The notes beneath the pieces were generated by a model. That model searched no databases. It was not told the origin of the DNA and saw only the letters and a program-made list of their open reading frames with translations. Position numbers and translations under genes: made by a program. Source: Chrysomallon squamiferum (Eukaryota; Mollusca; Gastropoda; Neomphalida; Peltospiridae). From it: DNA of 64,000 bases. Below are positions 37,901-50,100 of the stretch, in pieces. How positions within the stretch are numbered: position 1 is the stretch's first letter; each line of letters begins with the position of its first letter. Location of the stretch: contig CM022665.1 in NCBI GenBank assembly GCA_012295275.1, positions 8,321,976-8,385,975 on the forward strand, in the 5' to 3' direction.

Positions 37901-38834
37901 TTGATTATCAGAACAGAGATGATTCCAGTGTTAATCCAAGTAATAAAACAAACCTTTCAACAGCCAACATTTCAGAGTCCAAAGAAACCAAAAATTCCAG
38001 TAAATTTTATGACTGAATTAATTTATAGTTAATAACAAAAATCCCTGCATACCTAGAATTTTTTTTTTTTTTTTTTTATTTTGAATATTGTAACTTTTTA
38101 TGTGTAAGAAGAAAATTCCCCCAAAGTCTTTGGATGTTTTATGCTATTCATACCTAAAGGTCACTAAATTTCAAGTATTTTTGGAATGCAGCACATTTCA
38201 CTATTCCTTGAATAATTAATTTGCATGTTATAACACTTTAGATTAATTTTGCATTGCCACTTTAGGAATGATTTACAGTTGACACAGAGATTAAATGAAA
38301 ATTTGGTCTATTTAAATAGAAACTTATTCCATTGAGGTGGTGCTTTTGTTTTCAAAATGAACTCTATCAAAACATTTTTTATTTCTTTCTGCTTCAGAAG
38401 AGGAAAATAAGCAGTCAAAAATGGAAGAAGGTGTTTCCAGTGAAGGTAAGAGTAAACTAAAGTAACTGTTGAATTCAAACAAATTTATTTAAACAAATAT
38501 AAATAGTTTATAACAAATAATCTGAAACAAGATTTAACGTATGTGTTTTGGATTGTTTGCAGTAAAAAAAAAGTAGTGTGGAAACATTTTAGAAAAATTA
38601 AAAAAAAAATTATTTGAAGGGATTTTTTTTTCTCCAGATACTGAGTCTTTACTAGAAGAAAACAGACAACTGAAGGAGCAGCGACAGTGCCGTATTTGCA
38701 TGGATGCTGAAGTTAATGTTGTGTTTCTTCCTTGTGGTCATTTGGTTTGTTGCACAACATGTGCTCCAGCTATGCGAAAATGTCCAATATGTCGGGGAAA
38801 TATTCGGGGAACAGTACGCACATTTTTATCCTAA
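34903..38834 (+). CDS. XIAP-type inhibitor of apoptosis (BIR-BIR-BIR-UBA-RING)
   Basis: Coding exons 34903-35779, 35972-36142, 36546-36709, 36985-37033, 37258-37419, 37859-37999, 38398-38445 and 38638-38834 give 602 aa with GT–AG introns. BIR1 (about 33-98) has C67, C70, H87, C94; BIR2 C247, C250, H267, C274; BIR3 C357, C360, H377, C384, all in the C-x2-C-x16-H-x6-C zinc pattern. BIR3 keeps W367, D371 and W380 at positions that line the IAP-binding-motif groove of XIAP BIR3; BIR1 has Met and Leu at the equivalent acidic and Trp positions, so it is a type I BIR. A UBA domain follows (about 443-490, with [16 protein letters not shown]), then a C-terminal RING (C555, C558, C570, H572, C576, C579, C586, C589). 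No CARD is present, so the layout matches XIAP rather than cIAP1/2. Expected role: caspase inhibition and ubiquitin ligase activity in cytosol. Start at MMQP; orthology to a named vertebrate gene is not settled. Confidence 0.93.
35861..35866 (+). promoter_or_regulatory. Candidate intronic poly(A) signal in the IAP gene
   Basis: AATAAA 47 bases after the stop reached when the first intron is not spliced (stop at 35812-35814); another lies at 35921-35926. Use of either would yield a two-BIR protein of 303 aa. Inference only. Confidence 0.3.
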
Positions 38835-38964
38835 ACTCTGTGAAAGTAATACAGTTGAAGATTATTATTTTTCTGCATTCGCATTTGAAACACTAAGAGA
38901 AAACATCATTTTAAGAAAAAAAATTTGTTTGTTTCAGCTTTTGATTGCATTCAAAACCTAAAGA

Positions 38965-38970
38965 AATAAA
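38965..38970 (+). promoter_or_regulatory. Candidate poly(A) signal of the IAP gene
   Basis: AATAAA 130 bases after the IAP stop, the first good hexamer downstream. Cleavage would be expected around 38985-39000, next to the 3' end of the convergent IBA57 gene. Confidence 0.5.
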
Positions 38971-39005
38971 AATGATTAAAATGCTACTGATGTTTCTGCA
39001 AATGT

Positions 39006-39011
39006 TTTATT
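39006..39011 (-). promoter_or_regulatory. Candidate poly(A) signal of IBA57
   Basis: TTTATT on the plus strand (AATAAA on the minus strand), about 100 bases beyond the IBA57 stop at 39110-39112. Expected cleavage falls around 38985-38995. Confidence 0.5.
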
Positions 39012-39109
39012 TATTACAAACTTCACAGTATAAATACTAAACAACTTGCTAAATTTCACATAGTTTATCACAACAAACTCGATTAATTAAACTGCATTTA
39101 GAAAAAATG

Positions 39110-42100
39110 TTATTTTGGCCACCAATGTGGAACATGAGCGGTTAGTTTGAGTTTATTTCCTTCCGAATTGTACATACACAGTTCACCAGTGATCTCGGCA
39201 ATTCGTAACAATCCAATACCATGTATACCAACTGCATTGCGAAACTTGCCAACATTTTTGCCATCTTCTCTTGAAATGTTACTGCTTGTTTGTAGTCCAC
39301 TTGGAACCCTGAGAACACGTTACAAATGAAAACTGTTTAAATAATAATAAAAAAAAATGTTTCTTCATATGATACAATTTAGAAAGTAGTGCCTCATTAA
39401 AAAATAATCCTTCTTTACTGTTCTGTGGAACTTTTACAATTGTCTCCAGAATGTCTAAGATTTCTTTCTGCTTTAAATTATTAGCAACAATGACATTTTA
39501 AAAGATGGTTAAAAGAATGTGTAATTATTTGGAGTTAATTTGAATAGCATTCATTGTAATACTTTATAAATCAGATAACAATTTCCATTATTTTAGTTCT
39601 AAACGGCACTCAGTGGCTTACTTTTGAAAGACAATGGGCATAAGTCTCTTCCTTGTCATACCAGTGTGCTGTGTTCTGGCAGTTAATTCTTGTCCTATAT
39701 AGCAGCCTTTGCTGAAACTTACTGACAGCAAAACAAAACCAACACAGAATTAAAATTATTCTTCACAAGGTACCTACATGTGTCTGTCACATATAGGTGT
39801 CTGAAATAGCTTTTGTTGTACAGTTACTTATATCAAAAAGTAAATAATTCAAAAACAATATTAACTTTTGTAGGGAAGGTAAAAATAATCATTTTAATAA
39901 CACTCTAAGCAGTAATGCTTTTTCATCCAGAATGATGAATTACAAATTCATTTCAGCAAGAAATTCTATATAAAGCAAAACCAAAACTGACAAATTCTAA
40001 TAAAATATTTTTGACACTTGCCTCCATTGAACAATGCTAGATTGCTCTCCAGTGGAAAACATTCACCTGGTGGTAAATCAGTTGTACCTTCACTAATACC
40101 CCAGATGTATCGTCTTTCATGATATACAGAAAGATCTTTTTCTTCTAGTTTTTCATCACAAACTAAAATATATATAGATTTCATAATTAAAATTACATTC
40201 CAAACAATACTTGTATATTTAAAAACAAGTTTGTAGGTTTCATGTAATTAACAGAAAACATGTCTACACATTTTTTTTGTCAGTGTTAATGGTGTAGATA
40301 CAGATAAGTAACATCAAACCAAAAATTACTAAATAATTTCATTTCACCTTTAGTACCAGATGAATGTATTAATCTCCAACCAAAATCTTTCACTCTTGGA
40401 TCTTTTACACAAAATACTTCTTTATTCCATGTTGGTGACCCAATTTTTCCTGACATTGAAGATGTTACTACAGCCTGCACTGTCATCTCTTCTGCCTTGC
40501 TTATCTGCACCTGCAAGGGGTTAGGAAAATAAAAAAAAAAAAAGACATTAAAACTAAAAATTTAGTTTAGCAGAAAGGTTATAACATAGAGCATTGTTTA
40601 AAATACTGTGTTTCTGCACATTTGCCATTTGTAATTTAAGATGACTGTAAATCTATTTCCATTTCAAAAACTGCACTAGAAAAATAAAGTTATCTGAACA
40701 GATGCTAATATTAGATGATTGTTTTGTATATTGTATCTGTTTTCTCATCCCAAACATAAAATTATTTTCAGTGTTAAAAAGAAAAGAAAGAAAGAATGAA
40801 AGATACCTAGATATACAGTTATATTTCCATTTATGTAAAACCTGAAGATCACCTTAGGAAGGGGATTTGTGTTACTGGACTTGTAAATTCACAAAATTAT
40901 TATCATCCAAAAGATTATAAATGAACTAATAATGCATGAGATTTCCAAAAATCTCAGTTTCATTTAAAAAAATGTTTTACATAATTCAGCCATACTTTTG
41001 TAGCTGTTAAGTCCAATTTATTTTTTGCAAAATTTGTCATACATAATCACAAATCAAGGAACACTAATGTAAAATGACTAAAATTTGAGTAGAAAAATCA
41101 ATCAGAATAAAATTAAAGAGTTCATACAGTTAAAAAAACAAATGCCTTAATAATAAAAAATATCATCTTACAAAAATCTTCAAGCGATATATTTCTATTA
41201 AGCAAATAAATTCACTAAACACATTAAATTGCAGTCACAGGATTATCAGTTTTGTCACAGCTGATTTTCAGATATGGGTGGGTTATTCTAAGCTACAGTT
41301 TGGTACTGTTAACTCAGATTTGGTAGTGTTGGTGCTTATCAACTTTTGTTTACACACAAAATATATGCATTTCAATATTTTTACTTTTCTAATATAAAAA
41401 TTGATTTTTTTAATATTTGTTCTTACCTTTTTCCTTATTTTATACTTTTTGATAGTATTAATAAAATCATCTGTAACTTTGGCATCACATTCAATGAAGA
41501 TTTTTGAATTCATGAAATACAAAATGAGATCATAAAGCACCCGTCCCTGTAGGGATAAAAATAATTACATAATTCCAGTTCATATTTTAAACTCTAAAAA
41601 AAATCAGTTACTTAAACTGAAACTGAAATGCAGTCCATGTATATTTATCAGTAAATCATTAGCATATATGAATTTAAAAAATAAATAAATGCATAAAAAT
41701 CTTTAATTCAACAGAATAATTTATTAATTATCAAGGAAGAATGTTACAATTTCTTAACTACCTAAGAAAAAGTACAAGATAATCATAAAGACCTTTTTAG
41801 AACTCACTAAACCCCAATAATATACATTTAAATATTTAACTAGAGAACTGTATAGTCATTTTAATATTCAAACATAAGTACTGAAACAGAACAAACAATA
41901 TATACCTGAGCATTCAACATCATTGAATACTGAGCAGGAGTGTGAGTTCCCAGTAAAGTCACATCACTTGTCAAAAGACCTTGCAGAAAGTTTATGCTGT
42001 CTGGTCCTTCCAGACAAACCAAATTCCGATGTGTAATGTTATGTAGTGTCAGGTCTTCAGTATATGTACTATTACCAGCATCTTCTTTTCCATCGGTCAG

Positions 42101-42340
42101 AGGGTCTTGATGAAATGTTCTGACAACTGGATGTGGATTTGCAGAAATTCCGGTGCTGTCATCTTTCTGATTTTGTTGAAATTTCTCTTGTTTAGTCCAG
42201 TCAATACAATATGATTTTGTTAATCTGGAACATTCAAGTTTTGTAATCAGTGGTTCCTGAAATCTTAGAGTATGTTTCAGATGACTGAGCAGCTTTCTCT
42301 GAATGGAGCTGCATATGATCTTCATCTGAACTGATAACAT
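39110..42340 (-). CDS. IBA57: IBA57, mitochondrial iron-sulfur assembly factor
   Basis: Coding exons on the minus strand are 41906-42340, 41427-41546, 40348-40510, 40022-40162, 39622-39721 and 39110-39308, giving 385 aa (human about 356). It is a folate-binding GcvT/CAF17-type protein that works with ISCA1/ISCA2 in maturing mitochondrial [4Fe-4S] proteins. The family signature K-G-C-x-x-G-Q-E is present as [14 protein letters not shown] in the exon at 39622-39721. Other blocks are [25 protein letters not shown], and [39 protein letters not shown]. The start at 42338-42340 gives [22 protein letters not shown], Arg/Lys-rich and free of acids, as expected of a mitochondrial presequence; upstream in-frame sequence runs into an acceptor-like site at 42369 without another ATG. 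The intron 39722-40021 uses a GC donor. Confidence 0.94.
40016..40021 (-). other. GC–AG splice donor in IBA57
   Basis: The exon ends AATGGAG and the intron begins GCAAGT, a perfect donor context apart from C at +2. Using it joins LALFNG to [10 protein letters not shown] in frame as in other IBA57 proteins. No nearby GT keeps both frame and conserved residues. Confidence 0.8.
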
Positions 42341-43082
42341 AACTGTTGTGTCATTCAGAATCACACATCTGTAGTCAGGAGGTTAATCTCATGTCATTTT
42401 TTATATCAAAGTATTTACAAAACATTTTCAGTCCTGAAAAATTATATTAATTATTATTAATCTCATTTTATATTTTCACTGATTCTGTTTTGTTCCACTT
42501 AATAGAATCTTAAAATCGTAATTAAAGTATATCAGTGCTAATTATCCAGTACTTTAGTAGTTTCCTGTACATTACTAAGTAACTTAAAGTGATCATTATG
42601 ATCCATCTGCAGCAGTTATTGGTTGATAATGATTGGACAGACATGAACTCATCACACACATAAACAGCATTATAAATTCTAACAAATTTATTTTATTTTA
42701 TTTTATTTTTAATTTTATATAATCTATGTATATTTAAATTATTTTTCATCTTATTATTTTCTATATGGTATAATGACTATTTATTCATATTTGAAACGGT
42801 CAGTGTTTACTTCATCTACAAGCAGTATCAAAGTTCTATAAATGTTTTAAGTTAATATGACATCACCGATCGTACTTAAATACAGTATGCAAAACCAGCA
42901 ATTGCAAGATTACCAGTTTTTGAAGTTACCAAAAATCGTTTTTGTTTGAAGTTATAATCAATGATTATAACTGTATAATACTTTTATAGTCATAATAGTG
43001 TGTATATTGTATAAATTTTATCTTATATATAAAATAAAATGTGTAATAAATATCGTAAAATGTTCTAACTTAATTTCATTAC

Positions 43083-43245
43083 CTGTGCTAAAAACAATGT
43101 CAGAGAGACACGAACAAAAACTGACAAGTATTTGAACTATCCGGTAATTTTTGTTTCGACAATACAGGACATAAGCGTCCCGAACTCGGCTTTCGTCGGT
43201 ATTGGCTGTTCCTTCAACAAGATGTGCACCAACAACTACGAACAA
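43083..43245 (-). other. Possible 5' untranslated exon of IBA57
   Basis: A minus-strand open stretch ends at a good donor (CACAG|GTAATG, intron starting at 43082). Joining it to the acceptor at 42369 creates a stop before the IBA57 ATG, so it would be untranslated. It fits a first exon upstream of the coding start but has no direct support. Confidence 0.25.
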
Positions 43246-43891
43246 ATACCGCAGATATTTGTGTAACGATGAATGAAAACGAAAGAATAATAATTTGTAG
43301 CAAGCCAGAGCCGGATTAACCTAGTATGCTACGGGCTCGCACCAAATCCATGCATCTGGTGAAATAGGCATCCACGATATAAGGCAACAGTGTTGTTCAC
43401 ATTTCGCGTAAAACTGCTAACTCGTGACAACAAATAAATGAAATAAAATAAAATAAAAAGATCCCAAAATTAAATTTATTTCTCTATCACTGGAAAGAGA
43501 ATGAGAAAAACAATTATATGATTACACTTGAAAAATAACAAAGTAATGTATGTTCCGACAATTCCTGTAACTTTGGCCTCTTATTTCAAATTTTACCGAA
43601 GAAGAAGGAAAATAAATTATAATAATAAAAAATTCCCTTAAAAAACAAGATAATTGATTTATATTTTCTGGATATCAGGTTATGAGTACTCGGTTAACAG
43701 CGAAAAGTACGATATTGTCATGTATGTAGCGCGCGTTCTTGTGTGTACATATATGTGATCTCACACAAAAACTTGAAAAAAATCAATTTCGATTATATCT
43801 ATAATTACTCATAATGATTCTACAAATTATAGTAGAATCTTATAAATGTAGGATCTTAAGGGTGTAGGAAAAATGACACTGAAAAAAAAAT

Positions 43892-46306
43892 GGTACCGGA
43901 AAAAATTAAAAGGCAACTGGAAAATAAAATGGCACTGTGCAATCTGGAAAAAAATGGAACTATTTATTTTTGTATAGTTGATTAAAAATCAACAACTTAA
44001 AAGTACTTTTGAAAATATAATTTATTCATGCAGTATTGCTACATACACGTATATTAATATATAGCATCGCTGAACCACTTGGTTTTGCTTAACAAAGTAC
44101 ATTATTATATCAGAGTTTAATATCACAATTATCACATTATTATCACATTTAAAAATATAATACACACAGCTTCACTCAACCACTTCGTTTTGGTTAGCAT
44201 GAGATTTTCAGCGGACGTTGTAACCAGTTCCTTGAAGGAACTCTTCAACATTCTTGCTCCCATCTCGTTTGTCCACACATAACTGGTGAAGATGACACTA
44301 TAGCTTGGTGTACACATGTATGACATGCTTGCGAGGAGGCTCACCACAAGCAGCGTTGAGGAGAGTTGTACCGACGTGGGCAGCATCTGCATGAAGCCAG
44401 TGAATCAGTTTCCACGCAGAAGGATGAGAAACACCACACAAATGTTCAATTCTGTGATTCCATGCCTCACAGAGACTGTTGGTATCACGAGTGACCTGCT
44501 GAACATTCCATATCTGTGGTGGGAAGAGCGGAGGAATGTGGCGGAGCATGATAACGTCCTGTCCTTCGCCACCTGCAGCGTGGCGTTGAATCCGTCTGTA
44601 AATACCAACAGTAGTTGGTGTCGAAGTAGTGAAGAAGAGGTTCCATTTGTTCTGGTGTATTGTTGCGAAGGAACTGAAGGCCTGCAGGCAGAACATCCAT
44701 AGGAAGTAAAGCAAATTAATTCATCATAAAACAGAACAGTTTAACGTCCTCAGAGTCCTTTGTACCGCTGAGCAAGATCCAAGTTTTGCACCTTCCGCCA
44801 TGTAGACTGGGTAAGATGGTAAAAACACCCTTGGACTGTTACATGGTCCCCTAGCACAGAAGTCACAGCACGCACCATGGCCATCTCAAAGTCTATGACT
44901 ACAGTGGTAGGATCAGGGTCTTGGTGGAGTTCAGAACACTTGTCGACAATAGCATGTAGCAGATTATCATAGGTATCTTGCGACATCCTTTGGAGTACAG
45001 CATACAGCGTTGTCACAGCAAGGAAGGAAGGGAGGAACAACAGCATGGTTTCCATCCATGAACCAGTCTCGGCAGTTGATAGGTGTTGCAGGGCGTCACT
45101 GGCACCAAATATGATGACCATTGAGTCGGTGTCTGGACCTGTTGTTGTTGACGAGGAACTGTTGAGAAATAGGTTCCGTTGTCTGCGCCAACTCTCCCTC
45201 GATGACGAGATTTAGAAGAAAGACTCAGTTTGAGGAGGGATGCGGGCAAGTCGTTAGTTACGTAGGGTACGTTTTACTGACTCGTCCCTGCCAAGTTCAA
45301 CCATTGCAGTGACATTAATTTGACTCATGGTTTGAGTTATTATCTGGCTTGGCTTGCTGCTTCATCTGAGAACGGCATTTGACAGCTATTTTTGTATCAG
45401 ATGGTTCATGGTTATCAGCTGTAGCTAATTTTGGATCATCTTTAACCAAGGTTGTGATCAGGGCTGCCTTGCGACCAGTAGTACGTTGTACACATTGTCA
45501 CCTTATGTTACGAGGCTTAGTTATCTGTTTAGTGTGTATGAAACCATTGATCATTAACTTAGGACCATTTTGTTGCTAGTTATGACTTCCATCATTAACA
45601 GAGTCAAACTTCCTAATGAAATCTAATGATATTTACATTGGTATTTATAAGAAATACGTCTGCTTGTAATAGAACTGCTCAGTTTTTCAAAGATGTGGGA
45701 AGCCACTCCTTCAGAGATGCAATTATGAACTGTTTTTGTAAGCAGCACTTAACTAATTATCTTACTGTGATATACTCAACTGAAAAACCAAGCATAAAGT
45801 AAAGATACATAAACACCATTAATGTGTCTGAGATTCCTTTCTCTGTTTAGACTTAAAGCACGGGCAATTCCTCCAAGATACTTTGGACATTAATATATCG
45901 TAAATACTGTCACTGGGGCTATATTAAGGTACCCAGGACAATAATGGTCTGCCGGTATTTTTCAGGCGTGTGAGATGTTATCAGTGTGACTGGGTAAAAG
46001 AGTTCAAGAGCGAAGAGAAAATATCTTACAAAGGAGAAAGACGTTTGGGTAAATACTCTGAAATGTAGTTAGAATATTATCATCTATAACATTTGTCCTA
46101 TATTTGTCTATCATGTTGTACAATGATACAGAGATATTAAAGATATAATCGAGATCGAACTTGTGCAGTTTTTGTGTGAGGGTGCAGTTATGAATTGTTT
46201 TTGTAAGCAGAACCACTTACTACCAATAACTAAACGTCAATAAGCAATAACTTGTTTTTCCATTGCCATTTTTACCAAATTTGCACAGTGCCATTTTCCC
46301 CGTACC
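43892..46306 (-). mobile_element. Degenerate FLYWCH-MULE (Mutator-like) transposon
   Basis: The minus strand encodes, in order, a FLYWCH-type zinc finger (about 45575-45370: GPKLMINGFIH...QCVQRTTGRKAALITT...DNHEPSD...VKCRSQMK, with one stop), a MULE transposase core (about 45160-44760: TTLYAVLQRMSQDTY, VVIDFEMAMVRAV, GCFYHLTQSTWRKVQ) and its C-terminal part (about 44715-44316, frameshifted: PAGLQFLRNNTPEQMEPLL, FPPQIWNV, CEAWNHRIEHLCGVSHPSAWKLIHWL). The acidic residue of the DFE block and the C-x2-H motif are visible. Inverted termini are likely: GGCACTGTGCAAT near 43931 and, reversed, GGCACTGTGCAAA near 46284, both next to GGTAC and GGAAAA words. Stops and frameshifts show it is dead. Confidence 0.75.
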
Positions 46307-46575
46307 ACAATAATAATAATGCACAGAAATGGCTACAAATGTCTTTCTCTCTTTTCTCTTGAACTATCTTTCACCCTAGTCATACTGATAACATCCTACA
46401 TCCTTGACCGATACTTGCAGACTATTACTGCCCTGAGTTTGTTAAGAAAGTCCCAGTGGTAGTGTTCGTAATACATTAATGTCCAAAGTACTTTAAGTCT
46501 AAACATAGAGAAATAAACCTCAGCCACCTTAATGGTGTTTATGTATCTTTAGTGAAACCAAAGATTATGCTGGGT
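45781..46575. repeat. Long imperfect inverted repeat at the right end of the MULE
   Basis: The arm 45781-46055 and the reverse complement of 46325-46575 share long stretches: AAAGATACATAAACACCATTA, TTTAGACTTAAAG, ACTTTGGACATTAAT, ATGTTATCAGT, GAGAAAGAC. The arms flank about 270 bases that hold the right MULE terminus. In addition a direct repeat of about 35 bases (TGTTTTTGTAAGCAG core) occurs at 45718-45752 and 46186-46222. Confidence 0.75.
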
Positions 46576-46581
46576 GTTTTA

Positions 46582-46582
46582 G

Positions 46583-46645
<63 letters not shown>
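46582..46645. repeat. (CT)n(CA)n compound microsatellite
   Basis: About ten CT units followed by about 22 CA units, directly beside the outer inverted-repeat arm. Confidence 0.95.
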
Positions 46646-46647
<2 letters not shown>

Positions 46648-47134
46648 ATAAAAGTTACATCTTTAGTGTTTCACTAAAATACCATTTTGAAAACAGCTTT
46701 CCTTTTAAAAATAATAAATAAATAATCGTTATTTAAAAACTGTTTTGTTTAGATGTATAATTTTTGTAGGTAACAAACTGACAACCAAATCAAAACACGT
46801 GAATCTACTTTATGATTTATCAGCTTTATCCTGCTCAGGTCGAATGCAAGCCAGCAGAGCCTCGCTGCATTCGGCATTCTAACCTTTACAGTGTAAAGCA
46901 ATGCCGTAACCATTAATTCCACAGTTGTTTAAGGAAATCCAATAGAAGTGAAAGATGAGGGTTTAGGGCGCTAATATCTAAGTTTGCCGATTTACCTGTC
47001 CTCTTGTTGGCCGAGACCCAAGATCACATTTGTCTGCCTCACTTATCATATTGATTACTGAAACGTCGATGTTATCGAAACAACTTTTTATACTCATGCG
47101 CAGTTGAATTGTTTGGGTTTGTATAAACTTGAAA
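46646..47134 (+). promoter_or_regulatory. Probable promoter and 5' UTR of CEP43
   Basis: The 150 bases before the ATG at 47135 are relatively GC-rich for this window. They include CATGCGCAG at 47095-47103, half of an NRF1-type palindrome often seen in promoters of housekeeping and ciliary genes. No TATA box is evident. Function is inferred from position. Confidence 0.35.
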
Positions 47135-50100
47135 ATGTCGGCCGACGAAGACAACGAATTAAGGGACTTAGTTGCACAAACATTAGAAACAAATGGTACT
47201 TTGGGCAAAATTCGGGTGAGATAATTTAATGATAAATGTTGCCCTTTTATCAAATTAATGTTATTGTGTTATCGATTTTCGAACTGGTAATTACGGTTGA
47301 CAAACATTTGCAAGTAAAATTAATAGAAATAGACGGTCGCTAGTTGTTATGATACGCTTTTTTTCTCCTTTTTCTGTGTACTTCGAAACCGTTTAATAGA
47401 ATATCAGTCTAGTACAAATTAGGCTATGTTTGAACATGAATTTGACACTTAGCGGCATAATGTAATAAAAAGAAGATGAATCTTGAATGACTCCAAGCTT
47501 GTATTATGTAGCGAATGAAATGTGTGTCTTAATAAACGTTATATAATATTAACATATAGATTGTCTAATTGGAATAAATAAAACAATTTCTTCTCGTATC
47601 AACGAAATCTGGTGTTTCATATAATTACTAGTAGTAACTAGATAGCAGATTAATTTGACATTCATTAAAATAAATCACATTAAAAAAAAAGAATAAACTA
47701 ACAGATAGCTGAATAACTAGTATTTTTACTATTTTAGGCCATTTTAATAAGTATTATGTTTAAACTGCAAAAATAACCAAACAAACCTATATTTGTTTAA
47801 AATGTTTTACTCCCTGAAATATTATTATGGTTGCCATGGTAACTCGGTAGCAGATAAATATTTAAAGATAAAAAATAACATCCCCAGTTTTCTTCTTTTT
47901 TTCTTAAAAAAACAAACAAACAAAACCCCCAAAAACTGAAAAAATAAAATATTATTAGCAAATAAAATAGAACAAAACATGTTTACAAATAATAAAAGTG
48001 AACCACTGGGGCTCTGTAATCAGCATTATAGAGGTAATGTGATTAAATATTCATACCACATATGATTGATGTTTACTGGGGATGGTGTCAAGTTTCTTGG
48101 AAATCTAATTCCTAGGCAGTGTTCCCAAAAGGTCAGATCTTTGTGAACTTGATTACTAGAAAGTGTACATTTTCTAACCTACTTAATATCATGTGTATGA
48201 AGTTAAATTGTCAGCAGATAAAAAATAGTTTTGAAAGTAAGTTAAAATTTTGCACATTGCATTCACTATAAAATTTTAAAAGATCATATCCAGAGTGATT
48301 ACTGTTTTTGTTAAAAAGTTAGCTTGAAACTGTTATTGTATTAAATCCTTGGCAGATTATAATGATTAATAACTTGTTCAACAAATTTTAATATATTGGT
48401 AAAATGCGTTGTTTATGGGTTTTTGTGTGGTTGATTTTTTTTATTGATTTTTTATTTTTTTTAATAAAAAAAATAAGTATTATTATAAAATTTTGTAGGC
48501 ACAGTTACGAGCAAGTGTATTTCTTGCACTTGAAGAACAAGAATCTGTACAGGTGAGATAAGCCTAAAATTACATTTCTGGACTAGAAATACTGAATTTC
48601 CATATATAAATAAATTATAAATTCTGTACTCACTGTTAGTTAAATATACCATTAAATTCAGCCTTAATATAAAAGTGTGTTTTGATGTTATAGTAAGGCC
48701 AAATTTAATTCTATAGTGATTATATTGAGACTAAAATAAATATTTTGAAATAATACTGCAAACACTTGTAAGTTAATAAAAAGAGGTGTTCAGTTCACCT
48801 AAAACCTATATGTATATATGTATATATGCATGCATGCATGCATGTATGTATGTATGTACACAGATTTGAATTTTTTTTTATATAAATGTTTTTTTCTTCT
48901 GGAAAACAAACTAAAATTAAGAACTTTTTAGCATAAGATGATAAGAGTTGTGTGTAAATGTTAATATATAGGACAAGAAACAGAAATAATAAAAAACCCA
49001 AAGAATTAGTGTCAACTTTTTTTAGCATTACAAATTATGTTTGTTTTCCTTTTTTCCATCTCATTTCTAGTCATTTCATCTAAGGTTAAAAATTAAAATA
49101 GCAATGTTTTAACTAAATTTATAAGACTTCTTATAAAAAATAAATGTAACAGATATATTAATAATAAACTGGAATATTGTGTTGCTAAATACAGTCCCAG
49201 TTAATAACATTTCTAAAATCTCGAAATCTAATTTTCGTTTCTGATTTTGTACAATATTTCTTTTAAAATAAATATCTTGAGTATGCTTTTTATATGAATT
49301 CATTAAAATGTGATAGTTTTTTTAAACTTAATATAAATATAAAAGATATGATTAACCATATGTGATTGTTTATTCAACTGACAGAATAAAACGCCATTTT
49401 TGAATAAGAATTTGAAAGAATTCCTCAGCACAAAAGAAGGTGAGTAATTATTTACATTAAAATTTTAAAATAATATAAAAAATAAAAACTGCTTTTGTAA
49501 AAGTTTTGAATTAATTTATTTCATGCTTAATTGTTTAATTTTGAAAATTTTAATATACATGTAATAATCTGTATTGTATTATTCTGATTGTATCACAAGT
49601 TCTGATTGTTTAAGTTTACAGATTTATCATTTGGAATAGTAAAATATATGTCAACATTATTAAAAGTAATTTATTGTGTTACACAGGAAAAGTAGTAGCA
49701 AGTCTGGTGAGAGATTTTCTGGAATATTTTGAACTGGAATTCACTCTAGCTGTGTTTGATCCTGAAACTGGCTTGGTAAGTCCTTATTACTGAATGTAAT
49801 ATTGGTATGCATGGCAGTTTTAATTAATTTTTCATTAGAAAATATTCTTTAATAAAGAGAAAAATTGTGGAATATTTAATACAGAATTCTTAAAACAATT
49901 TGCTGGACATTTGTTGTTTAAAAGTAGCTTTTTATTATCTACTGTTAAAATGAAACTGGTATTGTTTATCTAACAATTTGTATACTTTCAAATTATTTTT
50001 TGTTACTGTTGATCAAACTGAGCTACTAATGAAACACAGTAATCATTACTGCTTGCATTGAAACTGAAAAATAATCTTTTTATAGATATATTATTTCATA

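Noticed and set aside
43018-43245. 75-codon minus-strand frame upstream of IBA57 as a coding exon
   Set aside because: Splicing to the next acceptor gives a stop codon before the IBA57 start, so it can at most be untranslated.
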